Below, piece after piece: positions 36,073 through 44,990 of a stretch of DNA of 64,000 bases. Under the pieces are notes generated by a model. It was not told the DNA's origin. It saw only the letters and a list, made by a program, of their open reading frames with translations, and ran no database searches. The stretch is from Peribacillus alkalitolerans (GTDB lineage Bacteria > Bacillota > Bacilli > Bacillales > DSM-1321). The translations under genes were made by a program, and so were the position numbers. The stretch spans positions 1 through 64,000 of the forward strand of contig NZ_JAAGVZ010000013.1 of assembly GCF_010882125.1 (NCBI RefSeq), read 5' to 3'. Within the stretch, counting starts at the first letter, position 1. The number at the start of each line of letters is the position of its first letter.

Positions 36073-36537
36073 ATGGCAAATGATAATTTATTCGAGAATG
36101 TCTATATGGAGAGATGCGATAAAGAATCTGAAAATATGATTGCAGAAGAAGGTCTTAACTTTTTACAACAACCGATCGATCATTTAAAAAAACATAAGAA
36201 TGAATTTATTTACATAGAAGGAGATTCCTTTGATCAATTAGGTATTGATTCTCTTTCTTTAGAGATAGATGACGTATTTGGTACATATGAAGCTTTATTG
36301 GGATTAAAGCTTCAAAAGAAATTCCAGCCTAACATTAAGGATTATTTAAGTCATCAACTGGAAGGTGAAGACCCGAAATATAGTTTAATGTTTAGCAATG
36401 AAGATGGTTTGTGGAACCTGAACTTTCCGTTGAATCGTGTTGAAGGATTTAAAGAAGAAATGACATTTGAAGAAGCTTTTACTTTGATTCATCATTTTTT
36501 AGGGGATTTAGTGAATTCAGTAAAGGTTAGAAAATAA
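36073..36537 (+). CDS. Hypothetical acidic protein
   Basis: A 154-residue soluble protein, rich in Asp and Glu, with no signal peptide or membrane segment. I do not recognise the family. Possible landmarks are the segment DQLGIDSLSLEIDDVFGTYEALLG in the middle and a Trp-containing stretch DGLWNLNFPLN. A GGAGG site precedes the ATG. It stands alone before a weak hairpin at 36557-36589, whose downstream side lacks a T run. Confidence 0.75.
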   Translation: MANDNLFENVYMERCDKESENMIAEEGLNFLQQPIDHLKKHKNEFIYIEGDSFDQLGIDSLSLEIDDVFGTYEALLGLKLQKKFQPNIKDYLSHQLEGEDPKYSLMFSNEDGLWNLNFPLNRVEGFKEEMTFEEAFTLIHHFLGDLVNSVKVRK

Positions 36538-36671
36538 TTATATACGAGTGAAAATGGAAAGGCTCATGATCCTGGTTTTTGAGCCTTTCAATGACAATAC
36601 ATAATTTTGTGGTTACATTTGAATTTCAACATTTTAAAAGAATCATTCCATATTTGAAAGGTGGAAACAGT

Positions 36672-37052
36672 ATGTGGGAAGAATTCAAGAAATTTGCTAT
36701 CAAGGGAAATGTTCTTGATTTAGCGGTAGCAGTAGTGATTGGAGCTGCTTTTGGAAAAATCGTTTCCTCCCTTGTTGACAATATTATCATGCCCCTAGTT
36801 GGGGTCCTTCTCGGTGGATTGAGCTTTGAAAAATTATCATATCCTGTTGGCGATGCAGTCTTAAAATACGGTGTTTTCATTCAAAGTGTGGTAGACTTTT
36901 TCATCATTACCTTCTCAATCTTCCTGTTTGTGAAATTATTAAATAGCTTTAAGGACAAAAAAGAAGAACAAGCTGTGGGAGAAAAGGATGTAGTGGCTCC
37001 TGAAATAGAACTGCTAACTGAAATTCGTGACTTATTAAAAAATCAGAAATAA
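36672..37052 (+). CDS. mscL: Large-conductance mechanosensitive channel
   Basis: A 126-residue channel that opens on membrane stretch to release solutes in hypo-osmotic shock. The ATG at 36672 follows AAAGGTGG; an upstream open frame is not coding. TM1 starts right after [20 protein letters not shown], the strongly conserved N-terminal helix and pore region. TM2 is [19 protein letters not shown]. The C-terminal helix ends [13 protein letters not shown], also standard. A terminator follows. Confidence 0.96.
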   Translation: MWEEFKKFAIKGNVLDLAVAVVIGAAFGKIVSSLVDNIIMPLVGVLLGGLSFEKLSYPVGDAVLKYGVFIQSVVDFFIITFSIFLFVKLLNSFKDKKEEQAVGEKDVVAPEIELLTEIRDLLKNQK

Positions 37053-37057
37053 AATCG

Positions 37058-37085
37058 AAAACCGGAGGATCCCTCCGGTTTTTGT
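37058..37085 (+). terminator. Intrinsic terminator after mscL
   Basis: The GC stem AAACCGGAGG/CCTCCGGTTT is followed by TT. Confidence 0.88.
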
Positions 37086-37140
37086 GTTTTTAGTAGAAAT
37101 ATCCAGGTCGTAAGATTAAGTTAGAATCCGCTAACGTATA

Positions 37141-37818
37141 TCAGCAAATCCGCTGGATCAGTTCTACTGAATTGTTCTTAGGTGAGTTTACTAAATTTGA
37201 CACTTCATAGGTTTCCATTAGGTCTTCATTATAAGAGGTTAAAAGGCTATTTAGCTGACTTATATTAGTTATCGAGGGGTTTAGCCATTGTTGTTGTACT
37301 TCTTTTTCCAATATCACTGGCATCCTATCATGAATGTCTTTAATAAGCTCATTAGAACCAGTCGTTATGACCGAGCACGAATAATAAGGTTTTCCTTCAC
37401 CACTTTGCCATTTTTCCCATATTCCAGCCATCCCAAATACTTCATCATTCTTCAATTTGATCCTCATCGGGGTTTTTGTTCCATCAGAATTTCTTTTCCA
37501 TTCATAAAAACTGTCAGCCAGGACTAAACATCTTCTTTTCAAATAAGCTTGTTTAAAACTCGGTTTCTCTAAGAGTGTTTCTGCTCGAGCATTAATCATT
37601 TTATATCCTATCTTTATATCTTTAGCCCATGAAGGCACTAAACCCCAATTCAAATAACCCAATCGATTTTTTGCCCCATCATTAATGACTGCTAACACAG
37701 AGTGTGAAGGAGCGATGTTATAACTGGTTTGAAACAACTCCTCTTGTAGGAATTGTTCAATTTCAAACTGTTCCAAAATATCATATATGGGAGCGGTCAA
37801 AGTGAATCTTCCACACAT
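37141..37818 (-). CDS. SRAP-domain abasic-site protein (YedK/HMCES family)
   Basis: SRAP proteins cross-link covalently to abasic sites in single-stranded DNA through Cys2, protecting the lesion. The 225-residue product begins MCGRFTL with the catalytic Cys at position 2 after Met removal. It also has INARAET, DSFYEWKR and the His of IHDRMPVIL, the conserved active-site pieces. It is monocistronic. The upstream 350 bp (37819-38173) are AT-rich and hold no feature I can support. Confidence 0.93.
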   Translation of the reverse strand: MCGRFTLTAPIYDILEQFEIEQFLQEELFQTSYNIAPSHSVLAVINDGAKNRLGYLNWGLVPSWAKDIKIGYKMINARAETLLEKPSFKQAYLKRRCLVLADSFYEWKRNSDGTKTPMRIKLKNDEVFGMAGIWEKWQSGEGKPYYSCSVITTGSNELIKDIHDRMPVILEKEVQQQWLNPSITNISQLNSLLTSYNEDLMETYEVSNLVNSPKNNSVELIQRIC

Positions 37819-38173
37819 TCATATCACCTCACCTGAATCTTTAATAAAAAACCGCATGATAGATGTCTACCATTATTGTCGACAGGATTCTTTGGTTTTG
37901 TCGAACGATTATTTTTTTAATATTATGACGGAAAAATGAGAATGCTAATCAACTACTTATAATGTTTGTATTATTAGTTGGAAAAATAATGGTTGCTAAT
38001 AATTATGTTATTGAAAAATAGTATTTCTTTTCTCTTTGGACGACCCTTTTTTACATATTATTTAAGAATTATAGGATAAATTAAAAGAACTTATTACTAA
38101 TTACTATTGTAGTTTACCATTTCCTCTTTTTTTAATTAGCTCTGTAAAAGCTTATTGTTGATTTTTCCACTTA

Positions 38174-38302
38174 GTTGATTGGAGTGGAAGGCACTCGACT
38201 CCTGCGGGAGCAGCGGGATAGGTGAGACCCCACAGGTGCGGTAGCGCCGAGGAGGCTCACCGCCCGCCCCGCGGAAAGCGAGTGCCTGGAACGGAAATCA
38301 AC
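38174..38302. repeat. Dispersed 129-bp GC-rich element (copy 2)
   Basis: A GC-rich block bounded by GTTGATT and AATCAAC, with CTCCTGCGGGAGCAGCGGGA and GAGGCTCACCGCCC inside. It pairs with itself over much of its length and so would fold as RNA. It is the same length and layout as copy 3 (62927-63055). Copies of this type are widespread in Bacillaceae genomes as I recall; I know no agreed name or function. Confidence 0.85.
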
Positions 38303-38409
38303 AACACTGTTTAACAGAGACTTTTAATTAAAAAATGCCCTCTATTTCTACTATTTTAATCCTTTGTTACGCAAAAAAAATGAAATCGCTTTCTTTTGGC
38401 CAGCATAAG

Positions 38410-38450
38410 TAAGTAAAGTTCAATTTCTATTAAGAGAGAGAACTTACTAT
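38410..38450. promoter_or_regulatory. Candidate operator upstream of the pyrimidine-degradation operon
   Basis: An imperfect inverted repeat, AGTAAAGTTC...GAACTTACT, is followed at once by an AT-rich TATATATAA (-10-like) stretch. It could bind a repressor or activator of preTA. Only the symmetry and position support this. Confidence 0.35.
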
Positions 38451-38477
38451 ATATAAAACTACCAAAGGGGGAAATGT

Positions 38478-38516
38478 ATGGAAGTACGTGGTCTGTGGCA
38501 GTTCTATCGTGATTGA
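38478..38516 (+). other. Possible leader peptide/structured leader of preT
   Basis: AAAGGGGGAAATGT precedes a 12-codon frame, MEVRGLWQFYRD, ending in TGA. The segment GTACGTGGTCT within it can pair with AGACGTAC just after it (about 38520-38530), so the leader could fold differently with translation. It lies 125 bp before the preT start. Whether it is translated is unknown. Confidence 0.3.
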
Positions 38517-38640
38517 GGCCCTGAGACGTACGGAGAAATGATGTCAATATTGCCTTAGAGAATCAATGGTCAAATCTAGGTTTACATATCTTTCGTTGTG
38601 TAAAGCCTTATTTTTACTATTAGAAAGGGAGGACATACAT

Positions 38641-40005
38641 TTGCCTAAAGAAAAAGGTTCTCACATCTCTTTACTCGATTTGCCGAAAAACTTTGAGGAA
38701 GTCCATCCAGGACTTTCAAAGCAAGAGGCAATCGAAGAAGCCAATCGATGTTTATATTGCTATGACGCTCCATGCATAAAAGCCTGTCCAACCGATATTG
38801 ATATCCCAACCTTTATTAAGAAGATCGCATCAGGTAATCTTTTAGGTTCCGCTACCACCATTATGACCTCTAACCCAATAGGAGCAAGCTGTGCTCGTGT
38901 TTGCCCAACTGAAGAGCTCTGTGAAGGTGCATGCGTATTAAATCATTCCACAAAACCAATCATGATTGGCAATCTACAACGATATGCCACGGATTGGGCC
39001 ATTCAAAATCAAAGAGTATTGTTCAAGGCTGGTGAAACCAACGGAAAGAGAGTTGCCGTCATTGGTGGCGGTCCAAGTGGTCTATCAGCAGCCAGAGAAT
39101 TAGCCCGACTCGGTTTTACAACTACCATTTTCGAAGCGGAAGAAAGGGCCGGCGGATTAAATACGTATGGCATTGTATCATTCCGATTGCCTCAAGCCAT
39201 ATCTTTTTGGGAAGTCGAACAGGTAAAATCCCTGAATGTAGAAATAAGGACTAATACTCGTGTTGGAAAAGATATTTCAGCTCAAGAAATACTAGATTCT
39301 TATGATTTTGTGGTTTTTGCAGTCGGCATGGCTCATGTCCCAGCCCTAGCCATACTTGGGGAAGATTTAGATGGTGTGTATGATGCGATCCAATTTGTTA
39401 AAGACACAAAGACGAAGGAAATTTCACAAGACCTGCTTGGTAAAAATGTCGTGGTCATTGGTGCAGGCAATACAGCCATTGATGGTGCAACCTGTTCTGT
39501 TCGATTAGGTGCAAAAAACGTCAAGATCCTTTATAGAAGAACTCAGGAAGAAATGTCTGCTTACGATTTCGAATATGAATTCGCAAAGCAAGATGGAGTT
39601 GAGTTCCGTTGGTTAACAGCACCAAAAAGGATTATCGGTGAAAACGGTGAAGTAAAATCCATAGAGTGTATCAAAATGGAGCTTGGTGATCCCGACCAAG
39701 ATGGACGTAGAAGGCCTATTCCAGTTGAAGGATCAGAATTCATATTGGAGGTCGATGCAGTAATAAAAGCGATTGGGCAAACAAGACATCAAGACTTGAT
39801 CGAACAATTTGGTTTGGAGCATCAAGGCGGAGTTGTAAAGGTACATCAGGATACGTATCAGACTTCCCATCCAAAAGTATTTGCTTGCGGTGATGTCGTG
39901 TTTGGAAAAGGCAAGGGAGACGCGATGGTCGTAACAGCTGCTCAACAAGGGAAGCTCACTGCTCATGCTATCCACAAACTCATTAGCCCTGTAACCATTC
40001 AATAG
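38641..40005 (+). CDS. preT: NAD-dependent dihydropyrimidine dehydrogenase subunit PreT
   Basis: The NADH-oxidising half of bacterial dihydropyrimidine dehydrogenase, which reduces uracil and thymine to dihydropyrimidines. The start is the TTG at 38641, 8 bases after AAAGGGAGG; the upstream in-frame ATG lacks a site. The 454-residue protein has an N-terminal Fe-S region (CLYCYDAPCIKACPTDIDIP; CARVCPTEELCEGACV). A glutamate-synthase-type FAD/NADH domain follows (VIGGGPSGLSAARELARLG; VVVIGAGNTAIDGA), ending with KVFACGDVVFGKG. The preA start lies 26 bp after its stop. Confidence 0.93.
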   Translation: MPKEKGSHISLLDLPKNFEEVHPGLSKQEAIEEANRCLYCYDAPCIKACPTDIDIPTFIKKIASGNLLGSATTIMTSNPIGASCARVCPTEELCEGACVLNHSTKPIMIGNLQRYATDWAIQNQRVLFKAGETNGKRVAVIGGGPSGLSAARELARLGFTTTIFEAEERAGGLNTYGIVSFRLPQAISFWEVEQVKSLNVEIRTNTRVGKDISAQEILDSYDFVVFAVGMAHVPALAILGEDLDGVYDAIQFVKDTKTKEISQDLLGKNVVVIGAGNTAIDGATCSVRLGAKNVKILYRRTQEEMSAYDFEYEFAKQDGVEFRWLTAPKRIIGENGEVKSIECIKMELGDPDQDGRRRPIPVEGSEFILEVDAVIKAIGQTRHQDLIEQFGLEHQGGVVKVHQDTYQTSHPKVFACGDVVFGKGKGDAMVVTAAQQGKLTAHAIHKLISPVTIQ

Positions 40006-40031
40006 ATTCATTGACGAAAGGAGAGAAACGA

Positions 40032-41318
40032 ATGGCAGATTTATCAATTAACCTAGCAGGAATTAAGTCTCCTAACCCATTTTGGCTAGCATCTGCGCCT
40101 CCTACCAATTCGGGTTACCAGGTCCAACGGGCATTTGAAGCGGGGTGGGGAGGAGCGGTCTGGAAGACACTCGGAGACCCTATCTTGAATGTTTCTTCCC
40201 GTTTTGCAGCAGTGAGTTTCAATGGACATAAAGTTGCGGGATTCAATAATATCGAGCTCATTACAGACCGTCCTCTTGAAGTGAATTTAAAAGAAATCTA
40301 TGAAACTAAAAAGCGATTCCCCAATCATACGATTATCGCTTCGTTGATGGTTGAGCCGAAACAAGAAAAATGGCATGAAATCGTCAAGCGGGTCGAGGAT
40401 GTGGGAGTCGATGGGTTTGAGCTTAACTTCGGCTGTCCCCATGGGATGGCGGAGCGTGGCATGGGGTCAGCCTCTGGCCAAGTTCCTGAATTAGTCGAAA
40501 AACAAACCTATTGGGCTAAAGAAGCCGCAAAAACTCCTGTCATTGTTAAGCTTACACCGAATATCACGGATATTACCGTTACTGCAGAAGCAGCGGTTAG
40601 AGGTGGCGCAGACGCCATAAGCATGATCAATACCATCAATAGTTTGATGGGAGTCGATCTGGACACATGGAACACCATCCCACATGTCGCAGGGAAAGGT
40701 GCCCATGGAGGTTACTGCGGTCCAGCTGTGAAACCAATTGCACTCAATATGGTGGCGGAATGCGCAAGGAACCCAAGGATTAATGTACCTATATCAGGTA
40801 TTGGTGGGATTTCAAACTGGCAGGATGCAGTTGAATTCCTATTAATGGGTGCGATAGGAGTACAAGTATGTACAGCAGCTATGCACCACGGATTCCGGAT
40901 CGTGGAAGACATGATAGAAGGATTAAGCAATTACTTAGATTCAAAAGGACTTTCGTCTGTAGCTGAACTTTCTGGAAAAGCAGTCACGAAATTTTCGGAT
41001 TGGGGCAATTTAGATTTAAATTACAAAGTTGTGGCACGCATCAATACAGACACATGCATTAATTGTAATAAATGTCATATTGCCTGCGAGGATACGTCTC
41101 ACCAATGTATCGATATGCTCTCAGACCCTAACGGTAAAAACTATTTGAAGGTTCGTGAAGAAGACTGTGTTGGCTGTAATCTTTGTTCGATTGTTTGTCC
41201 TGTTGATGGTGCAATCGAAATGGTGGAGCTGCCAAATGAACTTCCTCCAATGACATGGAATGAGCGCCAGGCAGCCCTTCAAACCCAAGGTTGTTCGATA
41301 GATGTAGTAAATAAATAA
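40032..41318 (+). CDS. preA: NAD-dependent dihydropyrimidine dehydrogenase subunit PreA
   Basis: The catalytic half of the enzyme: an FMN TIM barrel of the dihydroorotate dehydrogenase superfamily. The ATG at 40032 follows AAAGGAGAG. Landmarks are NPFWLASAPPTNSGYQV, FELNFGCPHGM and GGISNWQDAVEFLLMGA. The C-terminus holds two 4Fe-4S clusters (CINCNKCHIACE and CVGCNLCSIVCPVDGA). At 428 residues it has full length. It receives electrons from PreT, encoded just upstream. Confidence 0.95.
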   Translation: MADLSINLAGIKSPNPFWLASAPPTNSGYQVQRAFEAGWGGAVWKTLGDPILNVSSRFAAVSFNGHKVAGFNNIELITDRPLEVNLKEIYETKKRFPNHTIIASLMVEPKQEKWHEIVKRVEDVGVDGFELNFGCPHGMAERGMGSASGQVPELVEKQTYWAKEAAKTPVIVKLTPNITDITVTAEAAVRGGADAISMINTINSLMGVDLDTWNTIPHVAGKGAHGGYCGPAVKPIALNMVAECARNPRINVPISGIGGISNWQDAVEFLLMGAIGVQVCTAAMHHGFRIVEDMIEGLSNYLDSKGLSSVAELSGKAVTKFSDWGNLDLNYKVVARINTDTCINCNKCHIACEDTSHQCIDMLSDPNGKNYLKVREEDCVGCNLCSIVCPVDGAIEMVELPNELPPMTWNERQAALQTQGCSIDVVNK

Positions 41319-41333
41319 GCAGGGGGTACGAAA

Positions 41334-42752
41334 GTGAAAAAGCTAATAACAAATGGAACAATTGTTACGGCAACAGATACGTTTAATGCGGATGTACTGA
41401 TTGAAAATGGCAAAATTTCAGCGATAGGTCATCAACTGCCTTCACATGGTGCCGAGGTGGTTGATGCGAAGGGCTGTCTTGTTTTCCCTGGTGGCATTGA
41501 TCCACATACCCATCTCGATATGCCTTTTGGAGGAACGATTACGAAGGATGATTTCGAAACAGGTACAATCGCAGCGGCTTTTGGCGGGACGACAACGATT
41601 ATTGATTTTTGCCTAACGAACAAAGGAGTGCCTTTAAGGAATTCCATCAACACATGGCATGAAAAAGCGAAGGGAAAATCGGTCATCGATTATGGATTCC
41701 ATCTGATGATCGGTGAATGTAACGATGATGTTTTACAGCAGCTACATACTGTTGTCAACGAAGATGGAATCACCTCGTTTAAAGTGTTCATGGCCTATAA
41801 AAACGTGTTGCAGGCAGATGATGAAACTCTGTTTAAAACGCTCATCGCCGCGAAAGATCTAGGCGCTTTAGTAATGGTCCATGGAGAAAATGGGGATGTC
41901 ATCGACTACTTGACGAAGAAAGCCCTTAAAGACGGCAATACCGATCCAATTTATCATGCATTGACAAGACCTCCTGAAGTGGAAGGGGAAGCAACAGGTA
42001 GAGCAGCAACTTTGACGGGACTTGCAGGATCACAGCTTTATGTCGTACACGTCTCATGTGCTGATGCAGTAGAAAAAATTTCTGAAGCCAGGAAAAAAGG
42101 ATTTGATGTATGGGGGGAAACATGTCCTCAGTATTTAGTGCTTGATCAATCCTACTTAGAAAAGCCAAATTTCGAAGGTGCCAAATACGTCTGGTCTCCA
42201 CCTTTGCGAGAGAAGTGGAATCAAGATGTACTATGGAACGCGCTAAAAACTGGACAGCTTCAAACGTTAGGATCCGACCAATGCTCCTTTGACTTTAAAG
42301 GTCAAAAAGAGCTAGGCCGCGGAGACTTTACGAAAATACCGAATGGCGGTCCTATCATTGAAGACCGTGTTTCGATCCTTTTTTCAGAGGGAGTGAAAAA
42401 AGGAAGATTGACGCTTAATCAATTCGTGGATATCACCTCAACGAGAATCGCTAAGTTATTCGGGCTTTTTCCAAAAAAAGGGACGATTGCAGTTGGGACC
42501 GATGCAGACATAGTCATATTTGATCCGAATGTAGAACGGACATTATCTGCTGAAACACATCATATGGCAGTGGATTATAGTGCCTTCGAAGGAATGAAAG
42601 TAACCGGTGAACCTGTTTCTGTACTCGTTAGAGGTGAATTCGTTGTCAAAAACAAGAAGTTTGTTGGCAGCCCTGGCTCAGGTCAATATTTAAAACGGGC
42701 AAAATACGGCATGTTAAGTTCTTCAGATCAAAATGAAAAACTAACAATATAA
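41334..42752 (+). CDS. hydA: Dihydropyrimidinase
   Basis: A zinc amidohydrolase that opens dihydrouracil to N-carbamoyl-beta-alanine. The GTG start follows a GGGGG site. The 472-residue product has the metal His pair in GGIDPHTHLDMPFGGT, a carbamylated-Lys region in SFKVFMAYK, later His residues in VVHVSCADA, and an ETCPQYL segment. It is one gene in a same-strand run from preT to the transaminase. Enzymes of this type are also called D-hydantoinases, but the operon fixes the physiological role. Confidence 0.94.
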   Translation: MKKLITNGTIVTATDTFNADVLIENGKISAIGHQLPSHGAEVVDAKGCLVFPGGIDPHTHLDMPFGGTITKDDFETGTIAAAFGGTTTIIDFCLTNKGVPLRNSINTWHEKAKGKSVIDYGFHLMIGECNDDVLQQLHTVVNEDGITSFKVFMAYKNVLQADDETLFKTLIAAKDLGALVMVHGENGDVIDYLTKKALKDGNTDPIYHALTRPPEVEGEATGRAATLTGLAGSQLYVVHVSCADAVEKISEARKKGFDVWGETCPQYLVLDQSYLEKPNFEGAKYVWSPPLREKWNQDVLWNALKTGQLQTLGSDQCSFDFKGQKELGRGDFTKIPNGGPIIEDRVSILFSEGVKKGRLTLNQFVDITSTRIAKLFGLFPKKGTIAVGTDADIVIFDPNVERTLSAETHHMAVDYSAFEGMKVTGEPVSVLVRGEFVVKNKKFVGSPGSGQYLKRAKYGMLSSSDQNEKLTI

Positions 42753-42889
42753 GATTCTGTATTCCTTGCATTTTTATAAAACAACTCTACATCGATTTGG
42801 GCTCATAAATCTGAACTGCTCCTGCAATTGCTTGCCCTCTGTAAGGAATTGTTTGAAAGATGAATTCCCCAATTAAAGGAGAGTGTTTA

Positions 42890-44356
42890 ATGAGTAAAAA
42901 GCAATCGTATTTAAAATCGCCTGATCTTTTGCCGATTTCCCAAAAAGACCGGAAAATTACACCACTTGGTTATTCTTTCATGTGGGTTGGTATGGTTGTA
43001 GTATTGGCTACCTTTGCCATTGGAGGGGGTGGGGTCATAAACCTCCCCCTTCCGTTGGTAGTACTGGGAACCCTCATTGGTTCATTGGCAATAGGGCTCT
43101 TTATTTCATTAACTGCTGATATTGGAATTGAACATGGAATTTCATTTCCTGTCTATATGAGAGCTCCTTTTGGAACTCTAGGTACCCATATACCTTCGGT
43201 AGCTCGTGGTGTTACAGCATCGATGTGGTTTGGGATTAATACCTATTTTGGCGCAACAGCCATAAACGGTATTTTAAATATCCTATACGATTTTGATAAC
43301 TGGTTTGTCTGTTTCCTCATTTTCGCATTACTTCAAATCATTAATACTGCCCTTGGCATCAAGGCAGTTGAACGATTTGCAGATTTAGCTGCTCCCGTCA
43401 TTATTATCATTTCCTGCTGGATGTACTCTTCTTTATCTGATGCAGCAGCTGCAGAAGGAAGAGATGTATGGAGCTGGGTGGAAAGCCCTGTAACTGGTGG
43501 AGCAGCATTTACGGCATTTTTAGTGGTGATTTTCAGTAATATGGGCTTTTGGGCAACTCTTTCTGCTGATATATTTTCTATTTCCCGTTTTATGCATGCA
43601 CCAAGAAATCAAAAAAACTGGTTTAAAAGAAATCGAAGCTCATTGATTGGTAACTTGATTGCTTTACCTTTAACACAGGCCTTTATGGTTGTTATTGGTG
43701 GAGTTTCATACATTGCCGTTTTGAACTATGATCCAATTGTTGCTTTGCAAGAAGCCGCAAGTGGGTTTGCTCTAGGTATTTTATTATTAATGATTGTTTT
43801 AGCTCAATGGTCTACCAATATTGCTGCCAATATCGTTCCAGCTGCAACGATTTTCTCAAACGTAGGTGGACCTAAGTTTCCATTTTGGGCAGGTGTTATC
43901 ACTTCAGGATTTGTAGGTATCGTGGTTCAACCTTGGAACTTGTTTGATATCATCATTCCTGTTCTTTTATTCGTCGGTGGTATTTTATCTGCTATTGTCG
44001 GTATTTTGATTGCTGACTATTACCTACTTCGTAAACGCCGTGTAAATGTCCCTGACTTATATGAGGATGATGGGCAATTCAGGTATTCAAATGGAATAAA
44101 TTATGCTGGTTTTATTTCATGGATCCTTGGGGGAGTAGCCTCCTATTTCGTTCCAAGCTATGGATTTCTAGTTGGGTTCTTAGTAGGGGCATTTTGCTAT
44201 TATGTCTTGGCAAAATACTGGTGGTTCCCGAAATACAAGCAGGCTGAAATTGAAGATCCAGATGATAAAAAATATCTAGGGATTTCAGTTGGTCGTGACT
44301 GGGTCATCAGTGATTATGAGCAGGAACAGGAACAGCCTAAGAAAATATCTGTCTAA
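42890..44356 (+). CDS. NCS1-family nucleobase/allantoin permease
   Basis: A 488-residue secondary transporter with 12 helices of the NCS1 (nucleobase:cation symporter-1) family. The ATG at 42890 follows AAAGGAGAG. NCS1 landmarks are the start region DLLPISQKDRKITPLGYSFMWVG, SFPVYMRAPFGTLGTH, and QWSTNIAANIVPAATIF. In this operon it most likely imports uracil, thymine or a dihydro-derivative; allantoin or hydantoin is possible. It lies 137 bp after hydA, a gap without a terminator. Confidence 0.9.
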   Translation: MSKKQSYLKSPDLLPISQKDRKITPLGYSFMWVGMVVVLATFAIGGGGVINLPLPLVVLGTLIGSLAIGLFISLTADIGIEHGISFPVYMRAPFGTLGTHIPSVARGVTASMWFGINTYFGATAINGILNILYDFDNWFVCFLIFALLQIINTALGIKAVERFADLAAPVIIIISCWMYSSLSDAAAAEGRDVWSWVESPVTGGAAFTAFLVVIFSNMGFWATLSADIFSISRFMHAPRNQKNWFKRNRSSLIGNLIALPLTQAFMVVIGGVSYIAVLNYDPIVALQEAASGFALGILLLMIVLAQWSTNIAANIVPAATIFSNVGGPKFPFWAGVITSGFVGIVVQPWNLFDIIIPVLLFVGGILSAIVGILIADYYLLRKRRVNVPDLYEDDGQFRYSNGINYAGFISWILGGVASYFVPSYGFLVGFLVGAFCYYVLAKYWWFPKYKQAEIEDPDDKKYLGISVGRDWVISDYEQEQEQPKKISV

Positions 44357-44375
44357 AGGAGAGGAGGCACTTTAT

Positions 44376-44600
44376 TTGTCTGACTACCAACAATTTTTAA
44401 GTGAACGTGAAAAGATTGATTTCATGATTGAAAAAGGGTATCGAATCAAAGGGGTAAATGAAAATCTAAGTGGGTCATTTGTAGAGTTTGAGAATACTAG
44501 CTTAGATCGAGAAAATACGGAAACTCTTCACATTCAAACTGCAGAGGCAAGAAAGTATTTCTCTGTCATCCTCATTAAACAACAGCAAAAAACTGGTTGA
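44376..44600 (+). CDS. Small hypothetical protein in the pyrimidine operon
   Basis: A 74-residue soluble protein starting at TTG behind a GGAGAGGAGG site (44359-44368), 19 bp after the permease. It is charged, with no membrane segment, and I recognise no family. The tight spacing on both sides makes it a real operon member. A regulatory or accessory role to the permease or transaminase would be a guess. Confidence 0.65.
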   Translation: MSDYQQFLSEREKIDFMIEKGYRIKGVNENLSGSFVEFENTSLDRENTETLHIQTAEARKYFSVILIKQQQKTG

Positions 44601-44627
44601 AAAATCGAAATACGATGGAGGTACGAT

Positions 44628-44861
44628 ATGGAATTTTCGTTAAAAAGCAAGGATAATGTGTATCCGTGTGAAGTGACCATCGATGAGGATAATGGAAGAT
44701 TTATGATCCGAAATACGGATTCAACAGGTGAAGTATTTAACTCACCAGAAGAGCTAGTGGTATGGATCATCGAAAACTGGGAATCCAGTGATTTCGAATC
44801 AGAACAAGATTTTGACATTATGATGAAAGAAATAGAGGTTTACCTGCAAATCAATCATTAA
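44628..44861 (+). CDS. Small acidic hypothetical protein in the pyrimidine operon
   Basis: A 77-residue, strongly acidic protein (MEFSLKSKDNVYPCEVTIDE..., then ELVVWIIENWESSDFESEQD). An ATGGAGG site precedes the start, 27 bp after the previous small gene. I recognise no family. A nested hairpin separates it from mmsA. Confidence 0.65.
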   Translation: MEFSLKSKDNVYPCEVTIDEDNGRFMIRNTDSTGEVFNSPEELVVWIIENWESSDFESEQDFDIMMKEIEVYLQINH

Positions 44862-44869
44862 TTCTAGCT

Positions 44870-44956
44870 AGAGGGTGACTGAAAGTCCTGCCCCATACGA
44901 AATGTACAAAGAATATTTTGTTTGGGGCATGCACTTTATATAGAGTCACCCTCTTT
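44870..44956 (+). terminator. Nested hairpin between small gene and mmsA
   Basis: The outer stem AGAGGGTGACT/AGTCACCCTCT encloses an inner TGCCCCATACGAAA/TTTTGTTTGGGGCA hairpin. The outer stem ends CTCTTTC with few T residues, so it may attenuate or process the transcript rather than end it. Confidence 0.65.
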
Positions 44957-44990
44957 CATTACATATCCATTCTAAAGGAGGCATTTACCC

